Below, one piece after another: positions 42,407 through 51,566 of a stretch of DNA of 64,000 bases (positions within the stretch are counted from its first letter, which is position 1; each line of letters opens with the position of its first letter). The DNA is from Aeromonas rivuli (GTDB lineage: Bacteria > Pseudomonadota > Gammaproteobacteria > Enterobacterales > Aeromonadaceae). The DNA lies in the NCBI RefSeq assembly GCF_000820045.1, contig NZ_CDBJ01000043.1, positions 266,709 through 330,708 on the forward strand, given 5' to 3'. Made by a program: the position numbers and the translations under genes. Under the pieces are notes generated by a model. The model saw only the letters and a list, made by a program, of their open reading frames with translations, ran no database searches and was not told the origin of the DNA.

Positions 42407-43505
42407 AAAATATGATCTCAAACCTGTGATCAACGCCTCCGGCCGCATGACGATTCTCGGGGTCTCGACCCCGGAACAAGAAGTGGTCGAGGCGGTCAAC
42501 TTCGGCTTGGATCACTACTTCGAAGTGAAGGATCTGGTCAACAAGAGCGGCGCCTATATCGCCCGCCTGCTGGATGTGGAAGACGCCGTGGTGGTCTCCT
42601 GCGCCTCCGCAGGCATCGCCCAGTCGGTGGCCGCCATGATAGTGCGCGGCGATCCCTACCGCCTGGAGCAACTGCACGCCCACCCGCATCAGGTGCCAAG
42701 CGAAATCGTGTTGGCCAAGGGCCATAACGTGAACTTCGGCGCCCCGGTCGGCACCATGATCAATCTGGGCGGCGGCAAGCTGGTCGAGGCGGGCTATGCC
42801 AACGAATGCTCCCCCGCCCAACTGGCCGCCGCCATCAACCCCAATACCGCCGCCATCCTCTATATCAAGTCTCACCACTGCGTGCAGAAGAGCATGCTGT
42901 CGGTCGCAGAGGCAGTCGAGGTGGCCCAGGCTCACCAGTTGCCGCTCATCGTCGATGCGGCGGCCGAGGAGGATCTGCAGCTCTACTATCGACTCGGCGC
43001 CGATCTCGTCATCTACAGTGGCGCCAAGGCGATCGAGGGCCCGACCAGCGGCCTGGTGCTCGGCAAGCGTCAGTATGTGGAGTGGGTCAAGCAGCAGAGC
43101 AACGGCATAGGTCGCGCCATGAAGGTGGGCAAGGAGGGGATCCTCGGCCTGACCCACGCCATCGAACGCTATCTCGTCAAAGAAAAAGAGAGCGGCGCCG
43201 CCATGGTCGCCAAGATGACCCCCTTCATCGAGCGGCTCAATCAGCTACCGGGCGTCAGCGCCAGAACGGTGTGGGACAGTGCCGGACGCGACATCGCCCG
43301 CACCGACATCGCCTTCGACCACGCCAGACTCCCGATGAATACGACCCAGCTGGTGCAGCGCCTGCAACAGGGCAACCCGGCCATCTACTGTCGCGGCTAC
43401 AAGGCCAATGAAGGCCATATCGAGATAGATGTGCGCAGCGTCAGCCCTGCCCAGCTCGATCAGATCCATACCGCCATCGCCCAGTTAACCCAGGAGACCC
43501 GCTGA
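42390..43505 (+). CDS. dgaE: DgaE-type PLP-dependent ammonia lyase
   Basis: The family founder, Salmonella DgaE, converts D-glucosaminate-6-phosphate to 2-keto-3-deoxygluconate-6-phosphate and ammonia. This 371-aa homolog has the type I PLP fold with Asp189 (LIVDAAAEED) and the Schiff-base Lys213 (YSGAKAIEGPTSG). ATG 42390 follows GGGGAAT; an in-frame ATG at 42375 is possible. The actual substrate here is inferred from the neighbouring aldolase. It overlaps the next gene by one base (TGATG). Confidence 0.88.
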   Translation: MSSVYEKYDLKPVINASGRMTILGVSTPEQEVVEAVNFGLDHYFEVKDLVNKSGAYIARLLDVEDAVVVSCASAGIAQSVAAMIVRGDPYRLEQLHAHPHQVPSEIVLAKGHNVNFGAPVGTMINLGGGKLVEAGYANECSPAQLAAAINPNTAAILYIKSHHCVQKSMLSVAEAVEVAQAHQLPLIVDAAAEEDLQLYYRLGADLVIYSGAKAIEGPTSGLVLGKRQYVEWVKQQSNGIGRAMKVGKEGILGLTHAIERYLVKEKESGAAMVAKMTPFIERLNQLPGVSARTVWDSAGRDIARTDIAFDHARLPMNTTQLVQRLQQGNPAIYCRGYKANEGHIEIDVRSVSPAQLDQIHTAIAQLTQETR

Positions 43506-44245
43506 TGTCCCTTATTCCCAACTACTACCGTGACCGTGTCTGCCTCAACGTGCTGGCCGGCTCCAGGCAAAACGCCGTCGATGTCTATGAAGCCGCCGAG
43601 GGCCATGTGCTGGTCGGCGTGCTCTCCAAGAACTACCCGGATGTGCCCTCCGCCGTCGCCGACATGAGTGAGTACGCGAAGCTTATCGACAACGCCCTCT
43701 CCATCGGCCTGGGCGCAGGGGATCCCCGCCAGTCCGCCATGGTGGCCGAGCTGGCCCGCCAGCTGCAGCCCCAACACGTCAACCAGGTGTTCACCGGGGT
43801 CGGCGCCAGCCGGGCGCTGCTCGGTCAGAGCGAGAGCCTGGTCAATGGTCTCATCTCCCCGACCGGCACCCCCGGCATGGTCAAGATCTCCACCGGCGCC
43901 CTCAGCGCGCAGCAGGCCGATGGCATAGTGCCCATCGATACCGCCATCGCCCTGCTCAAAGACATGGGCGGCAGCTCGGTCAAGTTCTTCCCCATGAATG
44001 GTCTCGCCTACCGGGATGAGTATGTGGCGGTGGCCGAGGCGTGCGCCCGCCATGACTTCTGGCTGGAGCCCACCGGCGGCATCGACCTCGACAACTTCGA
44101 GGAGATAGTGCGCATTGCCCTGGAGGCCGGCGTCACCAAGGTGATACCGCACATCTACAGCTCCATCATCGACCAGGCCAGTGGCGAGACCCGCCCCGAG
44201 GATGTACGCACCCTGCTCGCCACCGTCAAGGGCTTGCTGGCTTGA
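43505..44245 (+). CDS. dgaF: KDGP aldolase family protein (DgaF/DagF type)
   Basis: This aldolase family cleaves 2-keto-3-deoxygluconate-6-phosphate to pyruvate and glyceraldehyde-3-phosphate. The 246-aa product has the KDPG-like Schiff-base context SSVKFFPMNG (Lys160) and a TIM-barrel pattern with LISPTGTPGMVKISTGALS. It completes the route after the ammonia lyase. The start is translationally coupled to dgaE. Confidence 0.9.
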   Translation: MSLIPNYYRDRVCLNVLAGSRQNAVDVYEAAEGHVLVGVLSKNYPDVPSAVADMSEYAKLIDNALSIGLGAGDPRQSAMVAELARQLQPQHVNQVFTGVGASRALLGQSESLVNGLISPTGTPGMVKISTGALSAQQADGIVPIDTAIALLKDMGGSSVKFFPMNGLAYRDEYVAVAEACARHDFWLEPTGGIDLDNFEEIVRIALEAGVTKVIPHIYSSIIDQASGETRPEDVRTLLATVKGLLA

Positions 44246-44268
44246 TATCGCCATAGCCCCTGGTTAAC

Positions 44269-44299
44269 ACCCAACCCGACCCAGCTGGTCGGGTTGGGT
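44269..44299 (+). terminator. Terminator after the catabolic operon
   Basis: ACCCAACCCGACC-CAGCT-GGTCGGGTTGGGT is a perfect 13-bp stem, followed by TATTGAAT. The weak T tract suggests partial termination, so that the regulator gene could still be reached. Confidence 0.7.
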
Positions 44300-44370
44300 T
44301 ATTGAATGATTTGTCGATATGATCCCATCCCTCATCCCCTCATGGCCAGATCGGAGCGACCCAGACCCCT

Positions 44371-46275
44371 ATGAAGTTTCCCACTCCCCGCCTGAACCAG
44401 TTGCTGGATGCCCTGCGCGATCAAGCCTTGCCCCAGGAGGAGCTCGCGCGCCAGCTGCAGGTCTCGACCCGCACGGTGCGCACCGATGTCTCTACCCTCA
44501 ATGAGCTGATCGCCAACCACGGTGCCCACCTCATTCATCAGCGTGGTGCCGGTTATCGGCTCAAGATCTACAACCAGACGCTCTTCGATGCGCTGCTTGC
44601 CAGCCGCCAGCAGGAGGCGAGCCTGCCACGCACCAGCCGGGAGCGGGTGTTGCATCTGCAGATCATGCTGCTCAGCGCCGAGCAGGGGATCAGGCTGGAA
44701 GACCTGGCCGATACCTGGTATCTGAGCCGGGCGGCACTGCAGGGGGACATGGCCGAGGTGCGCGAGCGGTTGGCTCACTTCGGGCTGACCATAGAGAGCA
44801 AGGCTCGCCTCGGCATGCGCATCCAGGGCGAGGAGACGGCGATCCGCGCCTGCCTGACCCAGTTGCTCTATCAGGAGCTGCTCCATAACACCCAGTTGCA
44901 GAGCCTGCTGCCCACCCTCTGCCCCAGCAAGACCCTGGAGGTGCTCGGCAATCGGATCCACGAGCAACTCAGCCGCCACCAGTTGCGGCTGACCGATGAG
45001 GGGTTGCAACAGCTGACCATCTACTGCGCCGTCGCCTTGCTGCGTCTCGCCGCAGGGCATGAGCTGGCCCAGTTCGATACCGAAGACTTGACCGACAGCA
45101 TGTTGACGGCGGCCGAAGCCATCTTCGCGCAACTGCCCAGCCTGACCCGGCCGGGTGCAAGCGAGCTGGCCTGTCTGGCCATCCAGATCCAGGCACGGGT
45201 CATTGCCGACAATCCCCTGCTCAATCCGGTCATGGCCGCTGAGAGTGAGCGGCTCGTCAGCCATCTGCTCGATTATATCCATCAGCATTTCCCCTATGAC
45301 CTGCGCCACGATGCCCAGCTGCGCGGGGATCTGCTCACCCACATCAGCACCATGCTGCTGCGGGTCAAATACCAGATAGGCAGTCACAACCCGCTGGCCG
45401 AGCACATCAAGCAGCACTACCCCCTCGCCTACGACATCACCCTTGCCGCCATCTCCGAGTGGATCAGGCAGACCCCTTACCGGCTCACCAACCACGAGAT
45501 TGGTTACCTGGTGATCCACATAGGGGTCGGGCTGGAGCGTCACTACGACATCGGCTACGAGCGTCGCCCCCATGCCCTGCTGCTCTGCGATGCGGGCAAT
45601 GCCACCTTCCGGGTACTGGAGGCCAGCATCAGACGTGAATACCCGCAACTGAGGTTCACCAGCCTGGATTCGGTGCGCGACTACGAGGCCCTGGACAGGC
45701 TGGATCAGGATTTCGTGATAAGCACGGTACGGGTGAGCGAGAAGGGCATCCCAGTGGTACAGGTCAACCCTTTTCCGACCCAGTATCAGCTGGAGCAGCT
45801 CGGCAAGCTGGTGCTGATCGATCGCACCCGCCCCTACCTGCTCGACAAATACTTCAGCGAGCGCCACTTCCTTATTCTCAATGAAGCCATCAGCCAGAGT
45901 CAGCTACTGATGCGAGTCTGCGAGCAGTTGGAAGCGGAAGAGATGGTCGAGGCCGGTTTTCGCGCCTCTCTGTTCGAGCGCGAGCACATCGTCTCCACCA
46001 TGCTGGGGGAAGGGATAGCCCTGCCCCACTCCCTCGGCCTGCTGGCCAAGCGTACTTGTGTCTATACGGTGCTGGCGCCACAAGGCATAGAGTGGGGCAA
46101 CGGCGAGAGTGCCAGCCTCATCTTCGTGCTGGCCATCAGCAAGGGGGACTATGAGGAGGCCATGGGCCTCTACGATCTCTTCATCAGCCTGATGAACGAG
46201 AAGGCCAGCAAGAGTCTGCTGGCCTGTGAAAACTTTGCCAGTTTCAAGGCGCTGGCACGCACCGGGCCCCGCTAA
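44371..46275 (+). CDS. MtlR/LicR-type PRD transcriptional regulator with EIIB- and EIIA-like domains
   Basis: A 634-aa PTS-controlled activator. Domains in order: HTH_11 (8-60, QEELARQLQVSTRTVRTDVSTL), a second HTH (about 90-150), PRD1 (190-290), PRD2 (295-395), an EIIB-like domain with Cys406 (LLLCDAGNATF) and an EIIA_2-like domain with His553 (IALPHSLG). PRD2 keeps its histidines (324, 383), but in PRD1 the expected positions hold Tyr218 and non-His residues. It has DNA-binding HTHs, not the RNA-binding CAT domain, so it is a transcription activator and not a BglG-like antiterminator. It presumably controls the operon just upstream. Confidence 0.88.
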   Translation: MKFPTPRLNQLLDALRDQALPQEELARQLQVSTRTVRTDVSTLNELIANHGAHLIHQRGAGYRLKIYNQTLFDALLASRQQEASLPRTSRERVLHLQIMLLSAEQGIRLEDLADTWYLSRAALQGDMAEVRERLAHFGLTIESKARLGMRIQGEETAIRACLTQLLYQELLHNTQLQSLLPTLCPSKTLEVLGNRIHEQLSRHQLRLTDEGLQQLTIYCAVALLRLAAGHELAQFDTEDLTDSMLTAAEAIFAQLPSLTRPGASELACLAIQIQARVIADNPLLNPVMAAESERLVSHLLDYIHQHFPYDLRHDAQLRGDLLTHISTMLLRVKYQIGSHNPLAEHIKQHYPLAYDITLAAISEWIRQTPYRLTNHEIGYLVIHIGVGLERHYDIGYERRPHALLLCDAGNATFRVLEASIRREYPQLRFTSLDSVRDYEALDRLDQDFVISTVRVSEKGIPVVQVNPFPTQYQLEQLGKLVLIDRTRPYLLDKYFSERHFLILNEAISQSQLLMRVCEQLEAEEMVEAGFRASLFEREHIVSTMLGEGIALPHSLGLLAKRTCVYTVLAPQGIEWGNGESASLIFVLAISKGDYEEAMGLYDLFISLMNEKASKSLLACENFASFKALARTGPR

Positions 46276-46293
46276 CCAGGGGAGTGGCCGGCC

Positions 46294-46566
46294 CTACTCC
46301 TCGTTGAAACCCGAGGTGAACAGCGCCACCACTGCGGCCAGGGCCGCCTCTTCCTGGGGCCCTTCGGCCTGCACTTCCACCTGCTTGCCCTGGGCAGAAT
46401 CCAGCATCAGCATGCCGATGACGCTATCGGCATCGGCCTCGACCCCCTCTTCGTTACGCAGCAGCACATGGGCATCGAACCCCTGTACCAGCTCGAACAG
46501 CATCATGGCCGGGCGCGCATGCATGCCCAGCTTGTTCTTCACTTCTACCGAGGCGGAAACTGTCAT
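46294..46566 (-). CDS. ptsO: Nitrogen PTS phosphocarrier NPr
   Basis: NPr is the HPr-like carrier that moves phosphate from EI-Ntr to EIIA-Ntr. The 90-aa protein has the active-site motif GMHARPA with His16. ATG 46566 has a strong ribosome-binding site (GGGAGG); the longer open frame is unrelated. It is last in rpoN-hpf-ptsN-rapZ-ptsO and converges on the PRD regulator with only 18 bp between stops. Confidence 0.96.
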   Translation of the reverse strand: MTVSASVEVKNKLGMHARPAMMLFELVQGFDAHVLLRNEEGVEADADSVIGMLMLDSAQGKQVEVQAEGPQEEAALAAVVALFTSGFNEE

Positions 46567-46585
46567 CTGACCTCCCGTTGGGCCA

Positions 46586-47452
46586 TCAATGTTGCGGATC
46601 GCGTTTGTCCAGGGTGCGATGGCGGATCTGCACGTTCTTGCCGAGCCCCTCGAAGGTGCGAGCCAGCTGTTCGGCGATAAACACCGATCTGTGCTGGCCA
46701 CCGGTACAGCCAATGCCGACCGTGAGGTAGCTGCGGTTGTTGCGCTCCAGAGCTGGCAACCAGGTCGCCAGCATGTTCTCTATCTGCAGGGTGAACTGCA
46801 TCACGTCCGGCTGACTGGCCAGGTAGCGAGCCACGGGCTCGTCCTTGCCGGTAAAGGGCTTGAGTTCGGGGATCCAGTGCGGATTGGGCAGGAAGCGGGC
46901 ATCGAACACGAAGTCGGCATCCTTGGGAATGCCATATTTGAAACCGAACGACTCGAACACCAGCACCAGCTCGTTCTCTTTCTTGCCGAGCACCCGGGTC
47001 TTGATGAGCTCGCTCAGGTCATGGATGCTGAGGCTTGTGGTGTCGATGCGCAGGTCGGCGCTGGCCGAGATAGGCGCCAGCAGATGGGTCTCTTCACGGA
47101 TCGCCTCGTCCAATGAGAGACTCTTGCGTGACAGCGGGTGCAAACGGCGACTCTCGCCATAGCGCTTGAGCAGGGTGCTGTTCTCGGCATCGAAGAAGAA
47201 GCTGCTGTACTGCACCCGGCCATCGTTGCGCACCTGGGCGAGCAGCGTCTCTAGCCGCTCCGGATCGCTGGGCAGATTGCGCACGTCTATGCTGACCGCC
47301 AGCTTGTCGTACTGACTCTGTACCGACACGATCAGCTGGGGCAATAAATTGACCGGCAGGTTGTCGACACAGTAATAACCGAGATCTTCCAGCACCCGCA
47401 GGGCGACTGTCTTGCCCGACCCGGATCGGCCACTGACTACGATGAGCTGCAT
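46586..47452 (-). CDS. rapZ: RNase adaptor protein RapZ
   Basis: RapZ guides RNase E to the small RNA GlmZ and so couples to amino-sugar synthesis in enterics; it also binds nucleotide. The 288-aa protein starts [15 protein letters not shown] (P-loop 8-15) and contains [27 protein letters not shown] and [21 protein letters not shown]. The start at 47452 was chosen over a frame extending five codons upstream because it matches the family N-terminus. No glmZ-like RNA is seen in the window. Confidence 0.96.
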   Translation of the reverse strand: MQLIVVSGRSGSGKTVALRVLEDLGYYCVDNLPVNLLPQLIVSVQSQYDKLAVSIDVRNLPSDPERLETLLAQVRNDGRVQYSSFFFDAENSTLLKRYGESRRLHPLSRKSLSLDEAIREETHLLAPISASADLRIDTTSLSIHDLSELIKTRVLGKKENELVLVFESFGFKYGIPKDADFVFDARFLPNPHWIPELKPFTGKDEPVARYLASQPDVMQFTLQIENMLATWLPALERNNRSYLTVGIGCTGGQHRSVFIAEQLARTFEGLGKNVQIRHRTLDKRDPQH

Positions 47453-47499
47453 CTTGCGCCCTCCCACAACAAGGATTGATTAGAGCTGAGTGATGCCCA

Positions 47500-47946
47500 T
47501 CAGGCGGAGATCATGATCTGGTAGAGATCATCATCGCTGCTGGCCTGGCGCAACTGGCGGCACACCGCCTTGTCACCGAGCTTGGATGCCATCAGGGAGA
47601 GGGTCTTGAGGTGCTGCTTGCACTCGCTCTCCGGCACCAGCAACGCAAACAGCAGATCGACGGGCTGATTGTCGATGGAGTCAAAGGGGATGGGTTCTGC
47701 GAAGGTCATCAGGACGGCCGTTGGCGGGAACTCGTCGCCGATACGACCGTGGGGAATGGCGATCCCGGCACCTATGCCGGTGCTACCCATCTTTTCACGG
47801 GCAAGCAGACATTCAAACAGGGCCTGGCGTGAGGTTCCCAGCCGCTCGGCGGCCAGTTCGCTGATGATTTCCAGGGCGCGTTTCTTGCTGGTACAAGGGA
47901 CCGCACTCTTGGTGCAGTCCCGACTCAGTATGTGTTCAAGTTGCAT
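47500..47946 (-). CDS. ptsN: Nitrogen PTS EIIA-Ntr
   Basis: PtsN is the terminal protein of the nitrogen PTS and regulates potassium and stress functions depending on its phosphorylation. The 148-aa EIIA_2 domain has its phosphorylation site His66 in GIAIPHGRI and the family segment VDLLFALLVPESECKQHLKTLSLMASKL. It lies 2 bp from the hpf stop in the rpoN operon. Confidence 0.96.
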   Translation of the reverse strand: MQLEHILSRDCTKSAVPCTSKKRALEIISELAAERLGTSRQALFECLLAREKMGSTGIGAGIAIPHGRIGDEFPPTAVLMTFAEPIPFDSIDNQPVDLLFALLVPESECKQHLKTLSLMASKLGDKAVCRQLRQASSDDDLYQIMISA

Positions 47947-47948
47947 AG

Positions 47949-48236
47949 TTATTTTTGATTTAGCTTGTCTTTGTGCTTGATGATCTGTCGATCAAGTTTG
48001 TCGAGCAGGCTATCTATCGCAGCATACATATCTGCATGTTGTGAGTTGGCGAACACTTCGCCCCCGCTGACGTGTAGCTTGGCTTCGGCAATCTGGTTCA
48101 GTTTTTCTACGCTCAACACCACGTGAACATTGTTGATCTGGTCAAAGTGACGCTCGAGTCTGGCAAACTTGTTATTCACATAATCACGTAGTGCTTCGGT
48201 GATCTCTACGTGGTGTCCGGTCAAGTTAATTTGCAT
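47949..48236 (-). CDS. hpf: Ribosome hibernation promoting factor HPF (short form)
   Basis: HPF binds the 30S decoding region and promotes 100S ribosome dimers in stationary phase. The 95-aa product is the short form: MQINLTGHHVEITEALRDYVNNKFARLERHFDQINNV, then ISVEKLNQIAEAKLHVSGGEVFA-like text. Between ptsN and rpoN, as in Enterobacteria. Confidence 0.95.
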   Translation of the reverse strand: MQINLTGHHVEITEALRDYVNNKFARLERHFDQINNVHVVLSVEKLNQIAEAKLHVSGGEVFANSQHADMYAAIDSLLDKLDRQIIKHKDKLNQK

Positions 48237-48257
48237 AACGTCTTCCTTTTGTTTTGC

Positions 48258-49697
48258 CTAAACCAGGCGTTTGCGCTGATTGGACGGTGGTATCAACAAG
48301 GATTCACGGTATTTGGCGATCGTGCGTCGTGCCACCATAATACCCTGTTCGGCCAACAAATCCGCGATCTTGCTATCACTTAACGGTTTCGCCGGGTTCT
48401 CCGCCGTCACCAGCTTCTTGATCAGGGCGCGAATTGCAGTCGATGAACATTCACCTCCTCCTTCGGTATTGACGTGGCTGGAGAAAAAATACTTCAGTTC
48501 GAAGATGCCGCGCGGGGTATGCATGTACTTCTGGGTAGTCACCCGGGAAATAGTCGATTCATGCATCTCCACCGCCTCGGCGATGTCGTTGAGCACCATG
48601 GGTTTCATGGCCTCTTCGCCATATTCAAAGAACCCCTGCTGCTGCTCCACGATGCAAGTGGCAACTTTCAGCAGCGTCTCATTGCGGCTCTCCAGGCTCT
48701 TGATGAACCATTTTGCATCTTGCAGATGGGAGCGAATGAACTGGGTATCCTGGCTGGTGCGCGCCTGGCGGGCCATGGCCGCATAGGTTTCGTTGACCCG
48801 AATGCGCGGTGCCGAATCCGGATTGAGCTCCACCACCCAGCGATTCTGACGCTTGATGACGGACACATCCGGGATCACATACTGGGAGTCACTCTGCACC
48901 ACCCTGTTGCCGGGTCTGGGCTCGAGTTGCTGGATAAGGTCGATGACCTCCTTGAGATCCCCCTCCTTGAGGCGGGTCTTGCGCGCCAGGGTGCGATAGT
49001 CACGATTGCCCAGCAAATCCATGTGCTCGCCAATCACCTCCCGCGCCTCGGCCAGCCAGGGCAGATCGGGACTGAACTGACCCAACTGGATCAGCAGGCA
49101 CTCTTGCACCGAACGGGCGGCGATGCCCACGGGATCGAAATGCTGCACCCGCTTGAGCACGGCTTCCACCTCGTCGAGCTCTACCTCAACCTCTTCGCTG
49201 CTCACCGCCTGCCGGATATCCTCCAAGGGACTGGTCAGGTAACCGGACTCATCAATGCCATCGATGATGGCCAGGGCGATGGCGGCATCGACATCGCTAA
49301 AGGGGGTGAGTCGCATCTGCCACAGCAGGTAGTCCTGCAGGTTTTCGGTGGTTTCCCCCTGGTAGACGCTCTCTTCCCCCTCAAAGACGGGCCCCGCACT
49401 CTGGCCAGTACCGGCCGAGTAGACATCATCCCAGCTGCTGTCGACCGGCAGATCGTCCGGCATCTGTTCCTGCGCCATGGCCTCGCTGCTGTCGAGCTGA
49501 CTCTCGTCTTGCTTGACCTCGGCATGGGTCTCCTGCAGCTCGGCCTCTTCTTGCTCGAGCAGGGGGTTGTTATCGAGGGCTTGCTGGATCTCCTGCTGAA
49601 GTTCCAATGAGGAGAGCTGGAGCAGACGAATCGCTTGTTGTAACTGTGGCGTCATGGTCAATTGCTGACCGAGGCGCAACTGGAGTGTCGGCTTCAT
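48258..49697 (-). CDS. rpoN: RNA polymerase sigma-54 factor RpoN
   Basis: RpoN recognises -24/-12 promoters and needs AAA+ activators such as LafK. The 479-aa protein has the N-terminal Gln-rich activator-interacting region ([32 protein letters not shown]), an acidic spacer, the core-binding region, an HTH ([32 protein letters not shown]) and the RpoN box [10 protein letters not shown] at 456-465. It lies 21 bp before hpf. It would be needed for both the lateral flagella and any other sigma-54 gene. Confidence 0.98.
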   Translation of the reverse strand: MKPTLQLRLGQQLTMTPQLQQAIRLLQLSSLELQQEIQQALDNNPLLEQEEAELQETHAEVKQDESQLDSSEAMAQEQMPDDLPVDSSWDDVYSAGTGQSAGPVFEGEESVYQGETTENLQDYLLWQMRLTPFSDVDAAIALAIIDGIDESGYLTSPLEDIRQAVSSEEVEVELDEVEAVLKRVQHFDPVGIAARSVQECLLIQLGQFSPDLPWLAEAREVIGEHMDLLGNRDYRTLARKTRLKEGDLKEVIDLIQQLEPRPGNRVVQSDSQYVIPDVSVIKRQNRWVVELNPDSAPRIRVNETYAAMARQARTSQDTQFIRSHLQDAKWFIKSLESRNETLLKVATCIVEQQQGFFEYGEEAMKPMVLNDIAEAVEMHESTISRVTTQKYMHTPRGIFELKYFFSSHVNTEGGGECSSTAIRALIKKLVTAENPAKPLSDSKIADLLAEQGIMVARRTIAKYRESLLIPPSNQRKRLV

Positions 49698-49762
49698 CTA
49701 CGTCGGGATATCCTTATATTCAGCGAGGCGGTCATCAGGCAGCAAAGGGTGATTTCCCCTTA

Positions 49763-50488
49763 CTATAGACTGAATTGATCGCCCAAATAGACACGCTTGA
49801 CCTGTTCATCGGCCAGGATCTCGGCGGGAGTGCCTTCCGCTATCATCTGGCCATGGCTGACGATATAGGCCTTCTCGCACACGTCCAGCGTCTCCCGCAC
49901 GTTGTGGTCGGTGATAAGCACACCCAGGCCCCGCTCCTTGAGGTGCTGGATGATCTTCTTGATGTCGATGACGGAGATGGGATCTACCCCGGCAAAGGGC
50001 TCATCCAGCAGGATGAAGCGCGGTTCGGCGGCCAGGGCACGGGCTATCTCGACTCGGCGTCGCTCGCCACCGGACAGGCTCTGGCCCAGGTTGTCGCGAA
50101 TGTGGGTGATGCTGAACTCTTCCAGCAGTTGCTCAACCTTGTCTTCACGCTCCTCCCGACTCAGCCCCTTGCGGGTCTGCATGACCCCCATGAGGTTGTC
50201 ATAGACGGAGAGGCGACGAAAAATGGACGCTTCTTGCGGCAAGTAACCGATGCCATTGCGGGCACGGATATGCATGGGCTGCAGGCTGATGTCCTGCTCA
50301 TCGATGGTGATGAGGCCCGCATCGCGCTGCACCAGGCCGACGATCATGTAAAAAGAGGTGGTCTTGCCCGCACCGTTCGGGCCGAGCAGACCCACGATCT
50401 GGCCAGTGCCCACTTCCAGGCTGACATCACTGACCACCATGCGCTTCTTGTAGCTCTTCTGCAGCCCTGCTGCTTTCAACACGGCCAT
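49763..50488 (-). CDS. lptB: LPS export ABC transporter ATPase LptB
   Basis: LptB powers the extraction of LPS by LptFG (outside this window). The 241-aa ATPase has Walker A GPNGAGKT (36-43), the signature LSGGERRR and Walker [14 protein letters not shown]. Its neighbours lptA, lptC and kdsC-kdsD make one LPS cluster with rpoN downstream. It lies 3 bp from the lptA stop. Confidence 0.97.
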   Translation of the reverse strand: MAVLKAAGLQKSYKKRMVVSDVSLEVGTGQIVGLLGPNGAGKTTSFYMIVGLVQRDAGLITIDEQDISLQPMHIRARNGIGYLPQEASIFRRLSVYDNLMGVMQTRKGLSREEREDKVEQLLEEFSITHIRDNLGQSLSGGERRRVEIARALAAEPRFILLDEPFAGVDPISVIDIKKIIQHLKERGLGVLITDHNVRETLDVCEKAYIVSHGQMIAEGTPAEILADEQVKRVYLGDQFSL

Positions 50489-50491
50489 GGT

Positions 50492-51031
50492 TTATTTGTC
50501 CTGCTTCTTGTCGGCGGGCTTGTCGAAGTTCTCAACCTGATCAGGCAGGAAGACCGTCTTGACGCGATTGGTCTCCCCCTTGCTCTCGGCGATCATCTTC
50601 TGCTTGACGATGTCATAGCGAATGAGGTCGCCGTTGACCTGGCTGTCCTCCTGCTTGAGTTCACCGTTGCCGGTAATGGTCACCAGGCGGTTCTTCAGCT
50701 CATAGCGGATGCTGTCACCGTGCGCATTGACCGGCTTGCCGTTATCGAGGATCTGGAAGAAGGTGGCGGGCTTGCCATAGGCGGTCATCACCTCGGCACC
50801 CTTCTCGCCGGAGCGGATCACCACGACCTTGTCGGCCTTAATCTTGATGGTGCCCTGGGTGATGATCACATCGTCACTGAAGGTGACGCGATTATCCTGC
50901 ATCTCGGCGATCTGCTTGACGGCGTCCACATACACCTTCTCGGCGAAGTCGGACTCTTTGGCGTTGACGCCGCCGCACAGCAGCAGTGCCAGGACGGCCA
51001 GATTAACGTTTTTCATTGAAATAGATGGCAT
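50492..51031 (-). CDS. lptA: LPS periplasmic bridge protein LptA
   Basis: LptA forms the beta-jellyroll bridge that carries LPS across the periplasm. It has a signal peptide (NLAVLALLLCGGVNA) and the OstA-type sequence VTFSDDVIITQGTIKIKADKVVVIR. ATG 51031 has AAGG close upstream and gives 179 aa, overlapping lptC by 29 bp; ATG 51016 (MKNVNLAV) is a reasonable alternative that lacks a site. Confidence 0.93.
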   Translation of the reverse strand: MPSISMKNVNLAVLALLLCGGVNAKESDFAEKVYVDAVKQIAEMQDNRVTFSDDVIITQGTIKIKADKVVVIRSGEKGAEVMTAYGKPATFFQILDNGKPVNAHGDSIRYELKNRLVTITGNGELKQEDSQVNGDLIRYDIVKQKMIAESKGETNRVKTVFLPDQVENFDKPADKKQDK

Positions 51032-51566
51032 GACCTTGATCCAGTAATTCGAAATATTTGCGATCCAGATGACCCTTCAGGCCCACGCCCTCGGTCTGGA
51101 ACTCTTTGGCGACTATGTTGACCTGCCGATTGCTTCTCACATCCTGGGTCACCAAGTCCAGCTCCAGATAGGGTGTGTCCAGGGTGGAGATGAAGGAGGT
51201 GGGCAAGAGGCCATCGAGATGGACCTTGTCGCGCAGTATCACGTTGTCGTCCGTGTTGAGCACTCCCGTCTCGGCGGTCACCTTCCACTCTTCCTGACCC
51301 TTGTCATCAAACAGATAGACGATGGGCTTGTCGAAGGTAGCCTGCTCGAGCAGCTGAAAATACTCGGCATAGACAGACTCCAGCCGCTCGCTGCGCTTGC
51401 CTGTCTCGTCGAAGCGGGTGGTCACCAGATCCTTGGCGATGAAGTCCGGCTGATAATGTTCTGTCTTGGTCGCGGCTGGCGGCGCCAGGGTCACGTCTCC
51501 CAATTGCCAGATGGCCAGGGCAGCCAGGAAGAGCACGGCGAACAGCAAGGTCTGGCGATTGATCAT
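51003..51566 (-). CDS. lptC: LPS export protein LptC
   Basis: LptC is a bitopic inner-membrane protein that passes LPS from LptB2FG to LptA. It has one N-terminal helix (residues 5-22, TLLFAVLFLAALAIWQLG) and a periplasmic jellyroll in 187 residues. The start overlaps the kdsC stop (ATGA). Order kdsD-kdsC-lptC-lptA-lptB is the standard one. Confidence 0.93.
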   Translation of the reverse strand: MINRQTLLFAVLFLAALAIWQLGDVTLAPPAATKTEHYQPDFIAKDLVTTRFDETGKRSERLESVYAEYFQLLEQATFDKPIVYLFDDKGQEEWKVTAETGVLNTDDNVILRDKVHLDGLLPTSFISTLDTPYLELDLVTQDVRSNRQVNIVAKEFQTEGVGLKGHLDRKYFELLDQGHAIYFNEKR

